Origin: SCTM01 sp965279655
GTDB taxonomy: Bacteria; Pseudomonadota; Alphaproteobacteria; Rhodospirillales; Rhodospirillaceae
Length of the DNA: 64,000 nt
Direction of reading: 5' to 3'
NCBI GenBank assembly: GCA_965279655.1
Contig: OZ257255.1
Coordinates: 3,348,001 to 3,412,000, forward strand
Below the pieces are notes generated by a model. It was not told the DNA's origin. It did not search any database and was given only the letters and a program-made list of their open reading frames with translations. The translations under genes were made by a program, and so were the position numbers. The first letter of the stretch is position 1; each line of letters begins with the position of its first letter. Shown here in pieces: positions 60,518 through 64,000 of the stretch.

Positions 60518-60551
60518 CGGCCTCGCTTCCTTGTGAAGCGGGGCCGTTTTT
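60518..60551 (+). terminator. Rho-independent terminator after the micropeptide
   Basis: CGGCCTCGCTTC pairs with GAAGCGGGGCCG round CTTGT (60518-60546) and is followed by TTTTTCTT. The orientation is plus, so it closes the micropeptide transcript and lies just before the converging quinone oxidoreductase stop. Confidence 0.85.
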
Positions 60552-60560
60552 CTTGAGGCT

Positions 60561-61553
60561 TTAGGACTCCCCGATCTCGAGCACCAGCTTGCCGATATGC
60601 CCGCTCGATTCGAGACGGGCGTGGGCGGCGGCGGCCTCGGCCAGGGGATAGACCGTGTCGATCACCGGCGCGATGCGCCCGTCCGCCAGCAGCGGCCAGG
60701 CATGGCGCTCCACCCGTTCGGCGATGGCGGTCTTGCGGGCGATACTCTGGCCCCGCAGCGAGATGCCCGTGATGACCAGGCGCCGGAACATCATCTGGAG
60801 CACGTCGAAGCCGGCGGTGAACTCCCGCTCCATGGCGCTGATGAAGACCAGCCGGCCGTCGTCGGCGAGCAGTTCCAGGTTCCGCGGCACGTAGCTGCCG
60901 GCCACCATGTCCAGGATCACATCCACGCCGCGTCCGTTGGTGGCCTCGCGCACCACGGCGACGAAATCCTCGCGGCGGTAGTCGATGGCGCGGGTGGCGC
61001 CCAGGCTCTCGCAGGCGCGGCACTTCTCCGCCGAGCCGGCGGTGGCGAAGATCGGCCCGGCGCCGAGCGCCTTGGCCAGCATGATGGCCGTGGTGCCGAT
61101 GCCGCTGGAGCCGCCGTGGACGAGCAGCGATTCGCCGGGCAGCAGGCGGCCGTGATCGTATTGCGCCGCCCATACGGTGAAGAAGGTTTCCGGCACGGCG
61201 GCGGCCTGGATGAAATCGAGTTCGCCCGGGATCGGCAGCACCTGGCCTTCCGGAACGCTCACGAACTCCGCATAGCCGCCGCCGATCACCAGCGCGCAGA
61301 CGGGGTCGCCGATGTTGAAGCGCTGGGCGCCGCTGCCGCGGGCCTCAATGACGCCGGAGACTTCGACGCCGGGGATGTCTTTGGGACCATGGGGCGGTGC
61401 GTAGCGCCCGAGGCGCTGCAGCACGTCGACCCGGTTCACGCCGGCGGCGACGACGCGGATGAGCACTTCGCCGGCGGCGGGAACGGGACGCGGACGCTCG
61501 ACCAGCTGGAGCGCGTCCGGTCCGCCGGGCTGTTCGAACGCAATCGCCTTCAT
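60561..61553 (-). CDS. NAD(P)H quinone oxidoreductase, PIG3-like zinc-independent MDR
   Basis: A 330-residue medium-chain reductase of the quinone oxidoreductase/enoyl reductase type. N-terminal GroES-like domain (VNRVDVLQRLGRY, PGVEVSGVI) without the zinc ligands; NAD(P)-binding HGGSSGIGTTAIMLAKALGA with the GGSSGIG-type motif; ILDMVAGSYVPRNLELL. Its ATG directly abuts the stop of the methyltransferase upstream (TGAATG), implying co-translation. Substrate unknown; a quinone or an enone is likely. Confidence 0.92.
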   Translation of the reverse strand: MKAIAFEQPGGPDALQLVERPRPVPAAGEVLIRVVAAGVNRVDVLQRLGRYAPPHGPKDIPGVEVSGVIEARGSGAQRFNIGDPVCALVIGGGYAEFVSVPEGQVLPIPGELDFIQAAAVPETFFTVWAAQYDHGRLLPGESLLVHGGSSGIGTTAIMLAKALGAGPIFATAGSAEKCRACESLGATRAIDYRREDFVAVVREATNGRGVDVILDMVAGSYVPRNLELLADDGRLVFISAMEREFTAGFDVLQMMFRRLVITGISLRGQSIARKTAIAERVERHAWPLLADGRIAPVIDTVYPLAEAAAAHARLESSGHIGKLVLEIGES

Positions 61554-62708
61554 TCAGGTTTTCACGGCCGCGACGAGGAACATGCTGCCGCCGGTGCGGG
61601 TGAACTTGGGATCGATGCCCGAAGCCTGCACATGCTTGCTGGGAACGCGCAGGCGGAAGGCTTGGGCGCGGTCGAAGCCGGCCTCCGCGTACATGTCCTC
61701 GAGCGGCAATTCGTAGGCGACGTCCATGAAGGGCTCATTGTTGCAGGTGATGTCCCAATCGCGCAGGGAGGCGACGTAGGGATCGAGTTCGTTGTACTGC
61801 GGCGCGTCGGAATGGAACATCAGCCCGCCTTTGCGCAGCAGGCGATGGCTTTCCTTGAAGATGCGCGGCACGGCGGCGCGGGACGTTTCGTGCAGAAGGA
61901 TGCGCGAGAACACGATGTCGCAGGAGCCATCCGCGAACGTTGTCTGTTCGGCGTTCTGCTGTTGGAAGTGTACGGGGACGCCGAGCGCTTCGGCGCGGGC
62001 GTGCCCGTAGCGCAAGCAAGGTGCGGCGACGTCGATGCCGATGACCTCCGCATCGGGATAGACCTCCTTGAACGGCAGCAGGCTGTGGCCGACGGAGCAG
62101 CCCATCTCGAGAATCCGCTTGGGCTTCAGGTCCGGGAACTTCTCTTTCGTCCACGCCGCGAGGCTGACGCCGGGATCGTCGTTGAGACGGCCCTGCTGGC
62201 CCATGCGGTTGATCGTCATCTGCCGGTCGTAGATCGCGCCGGCGGCGAAATCGTCCGCGCCGCGCTCCGTGTGATAGCCGCCGGGCATATGGTGGATGTC
62301 GTGGGCGGTGAGATAGTTCGGGACCTTCAAGGCGGGATCGAGGGTGAGCGATCCGCCGGCGGGATTGTTGTCGAACGCATGGGCGCGCGCGATCAACTCC
62401 GGCATCTGCCGATCGACCACGGCGGTCGCGACCTCATAGGAGTTCCGCTGAGCGCGGGTGCGCAGCGCGTACCACCAGCGGTTCGGCGGCACCTCGCGCA
62501 TGACCTTGGCGATCTCGCGGCGCGTCGGCTCGCGGCCGTGTTCCGCCACGAAGGCAGGCTTCACATCGCGCTCGTAGACCTCGCGGATGCGCGGCCGGCT
62601 CTCGGCTTCGAGGTAGAGCGTGAAGGAGCGGTTGAAGAGTTCCCGCGACAGTTCGTCGTGAGAGCCCTTGGCCAGCATCCGGTGGGTGGCTTCGTAGAAT
62701 GCGGTCAT
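61554..62708 (-). CDS. SAM-dependent methyltransferase with a long N-terminal extension
   Basis: A 384-residue protein. The class I methyltransferase domain (about 188-330) has ILEMGCSVGHSLLPF (motif I), EVIGIDVAAPCLRYGHARA (motif II) and FADGSCDIVFSRILLHETS (motif IV). The first ~185 residues (TRREIAKVMREVPPNRWWYALR then YHTERGADDFAAGAIYDRQ) are unfamiliar. ATG 62708 (MTAFYEATHRML) was chosen; an upstream ATG at 62741 adds 11 residues. It abuts the quinone reductase, so both may act on a shared small molecule. Confidence 0.87.
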   Translation of the reverse strand: MTAFYEATHRMLAKGSHDELSRELFNRSFTLYLEAESRPRIREVYERDVKPAFVAEHGREPTRREIAKVMREVPPNRWWYALRTRAQRNSYEVATAVVDRQMPELIARAHAFDNNPAGGSLTLDPALKVPNYLTAHDIHHMPGGYHTERGADDFAAGAIYDRQMTINRMGQQGRLNDDPGVSLAAWTKEKFPDLKPKRILEMGCSVGHSLLPFKEVYPDAEVIGIDVAAPCLRYGHARAEALGVPVHFQQQNAEQTTFADGSCDIVFSRILLHETSRAAVPRIFKESHRLLRKGGLMFHSDAPQYNELDPYVASLRDWDITCNNEPFMDVAYELPLEDMYAEAGFDRAQAFRLRVPSKHVQASGIDPKFTRTGGSMFLVAAVKT

Positions 62709-62969
62709 GGGACGCCTGCAAGCCGGGGTTTGCATGATCATCTTCCGGTCGCGCGGGCGTGTAAAGTTTCCCGACGCTCACGCTGCGAGAGCAGCGCCTT
62801 GATCCGCCAACAGAATCGCAAACGACGGCGGCCCGCCCTTTACGGTTGCGCACGCGCAGCGGGGAAATGCGGCGTTGGTACGCACCATTTCGCGAGCTGG
62901 CCCGTTTCTTGCTTTGTGAAAGGCAGGCGACGCACCCCCGTCGCGGCCCTTTGAGAAGCGAAACGAACC

Positions 62970-63158
62970 ATGGATGAATCTTACCTGATCAAGCGCGCGG
63001 CGGAAGTTGAGTGGATGGCGAGCGACGTGAAGAACGAACGAATCCGTCCGTACATTCTGGAAGTGGCGCGCACCTATCGCCGCTTGGCGAAGATGGAACG
63101 CCGCCTGCGTCCCGGCGCGATGCAGATCGTGCGCCCGGCTGAACACTGCGAGGCATGA
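62970..63158 (+). CDS. Small helical protein of unknown function
   Basis: A 62-residue acidic-then-basic protein: MDESYLIKRAAEVEWMASDV and RIRPYILEVARTYRRLAKME suggest two helices. Similar short proteins are frequent in alphaproteobacteria, but I know no function. The ribosome-binding region is GAAGCGAAACGAACC. It diverges from the methyltransferase over 260 bases and is followed 1 base after its stop by a second small ORF. Confidence 0.65.
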   Translation: MDESYLIKRAAEVEWMASDVKNERIRPYILEVARTYRRLAKMERRLRPGAMQIVRPAEHCEA

Positions 63159-63159
63159 G

Positions 63160-63330
63160 ATGATCTGGGGCCGTCGTCAGCAAAGCCATACCGCGGCACC
63201 GGCGATCGTGGAGCGCATCAAGCGCGACCGCCCGCTGGAACCGCGCCGCACGACAAAGCGCCGGGGCTTTCGCCCCGCGCCGCCCCAGACGTCACCGCGC
63301 CCGAGCATGTTCGCGCGGACTGTCCACTAG
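63160..63330 (+). CDS. Basic 56-residue ORF of unknown function
   Basis: An ORF of 56 codons (MIWGRRQQSHTAAPAIVERI, then basic Arg/Pro-rich sequence ending TVH) starts 1 base after the previous stop; GAGG lies about 6 bases upstream. It is highly basic (many Arg) and likely disordered, perhaps nucleic-acid binding. No family is recognised and it could be non-coding. Confidence 0.4.
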   Translation: MIWGRRQQSHTAAPAIVERIKRDRPLEPRRTTKRRGFRPAPPQTSPRPSMFARTVH

Positions 63331-63333
63331 AAG

Positions 63334-64000
63334 CTAGACGTTCAGATCCCGCCCGCGTGTTTCAGGCAGGAAGAACAGCGTGACGGTCGCGGAGATCGCG
63401 GTCATTACCAGCGCGTACCAGAGCCCGAAGTAGATATCGCCCGTGGCCGCGACCATGGCGTAAGACGCGGCGGGCAGAAGCCCGCCAACCCAGCCGGTGC
63501 CGACGTGATACGGCAGCGACAAAGCCGTGTAGCGGACCCGGATCGGGAACAGTTCCACCAGCGCCGCCGGCTGCGGGCCATAGAGCGCGGTGGCGCCGAT
63601 GACGAAGATCATCAGCACGGCGATCACGCCGAACAGGTTGGCGTCCTCCGCCGAGGCTTGTTCCGGATAGCCCGCGGCGCGCAGAGCCGATTTCAATTCC
63701 CCTTCGACCCGCGTGCGCTCGGTCTTCAGGGCGGTGTCGTCGAGGGTGCGGCCGTCGACGGACGCGATAGACGCCGCGCCGATCTTGACCACCGTGACCG
63801 CACCGGCAGGTGCTGCTTCATTGGTGTAGGGCACGCCGCCGCTGGTGAGCAGGGTCTTGGCGATATCGCAGGAACTGCGGAACTGGGCCTTGCCGACCGG
63901 ATCGAACTGCACGGAGCAGTCGTTCGGATCGGCGATCACCGTGACCGGCGAAGCCGTGGCCGCGGCGTAGATCGCCGGGTTGGCGAACTTGGTGAGCAGC
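63334..64000 (-). CDS. MFS transporter, metabolite:H+ symporter (MHS) type, C-terminal part
   Basis: The frame is open to the right edge, so the N-terminus lies outside; 222 residues are visible. It starts at the edge with LLTKFANPAIYAAATASPV, then a long soluble loop (DPNDCSVQFDPVGKAQFRSS, SCDIAKTLLTS, and GGVPYTNEAAPAGAVTVVKIG), typical of MHS transporters with a large periplasmic insert. Membrane segments follow (FGVIAVLMIFVIGATALYGP, PAALVELFPIRVRYTALSLP, then VGTGWVGGLLPAASYA), ending PETRGRDLNV. The family signature RVRYTA is present. The substrate is probably a carboxylate or osmolyte; not determinable. Confidence 0.9.
   Translation of the reverse strand, partial: LLTKFANPAIYAAATASPVTVIADPNDCSVQFDPVGKAQFRSSCDIAKTLLTSGGVPYTNEAAPAGAVTVVKIGAASIASVDGRTLDDTALKTERTRVEGELKSALRAAGYPEQASAEDANLFGVIAVLMIFVIGATALYGPQPAALVELFPIRVRYTALSLPYHVGTGWVGGLLPAASYAMVAATGDIYFGLWYALVMTAISATVTLFFLPETRGRDLNV

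Overview
This window comes from the chromosome of a GC-rich alphaproteobacterium. The evidence is gene order and content: rpsF-rpsR-DUF2232-rplI, mltG-fabF-acpP-fabG-fabD, lptF/lptD-surA-pdxA-rsmA, a DUF2794 protein, and short alphaproteobacterial palindromes (REP-like) between genes. Coding density is very high and most genes are housekeeping. I see no rRNA, tRNA, CRISPR array, prophage or insertion sequence. Both window edges cut genes (mreB on the left, an MHS-type MFS transporter on the right).

Layout. 1-9.4 kb, minus strand: mreB (partial), the branched-chain amino acid genes ilvB-ilvN-ilvC with a likely promoter, leader hairpin and terminator, miaA, a histidine phosphatase, a DUF1015 protein and leucyl aminopeptidase. 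9.5-23.8 kb, mostly plus: a lone CoxL-like molybdenum hydroxylase subunit coupled to cysQ and a Sua5/TsaC gene, an FAD-linked oxidase, an OmpA-like porin, then lptF-lptD-surA-pdxA-rsmA with no lptG between lptF and lptD. 23.9-29.4 kb: gmk and yicC, a PAS-PAS-GGDEF-EAL protein, and divergent from it a response regulator coupled to a KaiB-family gene, then a short-chain dehydrogenase whose start codon lies at the edge of a hairpin.

29.4-35.4 kb, minus: two tandem TerC membrane proteins, then mltG and the fatty-acid cluster fabF, acpP, fabG, fabD. 35.7-42 kb: the ribosomal operon rpsF-rpsR-DUF2232-rplI with a structured leader, a CobW-type metallochaperone with a WD40 partner, uppP and an O-methyltransferase-like gene. 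42-51.6 kb: two tiny paralogous membrane/coiled-coil proteins, dnaB, and a tightly overlapped run alr-mlaE-mlaF-radA-cvpA-purF-SDR.

51.6-64 kb: a Slam-type outer-membrane translocon behind its likely lipoprotein cargo (a type XI secretion pair), a tyrosine-phosphatase-like gene, der-bamB-yfgM in the order known from other proteobacteria, a small lipoprotein, a DUF2794 protein, a 31-residue membrane micropeptide, a quinone oxidoreductase with an abutting methyltransferase, two small ORFs and the MFS transporter.

The least routine parts are the surface-lipoprotein/Slam pair, the response regulator-KaiB pair without KaiC next to a degenerate-GGDEF/intact-EAL protein, the missing lptG, the lone CoxL-like gene, the paired small coiled-coil proteins, and several RNA-level structures (ilvB leader, rpsF leader, SDR start hairpin, hairpin between cargo and Slam).
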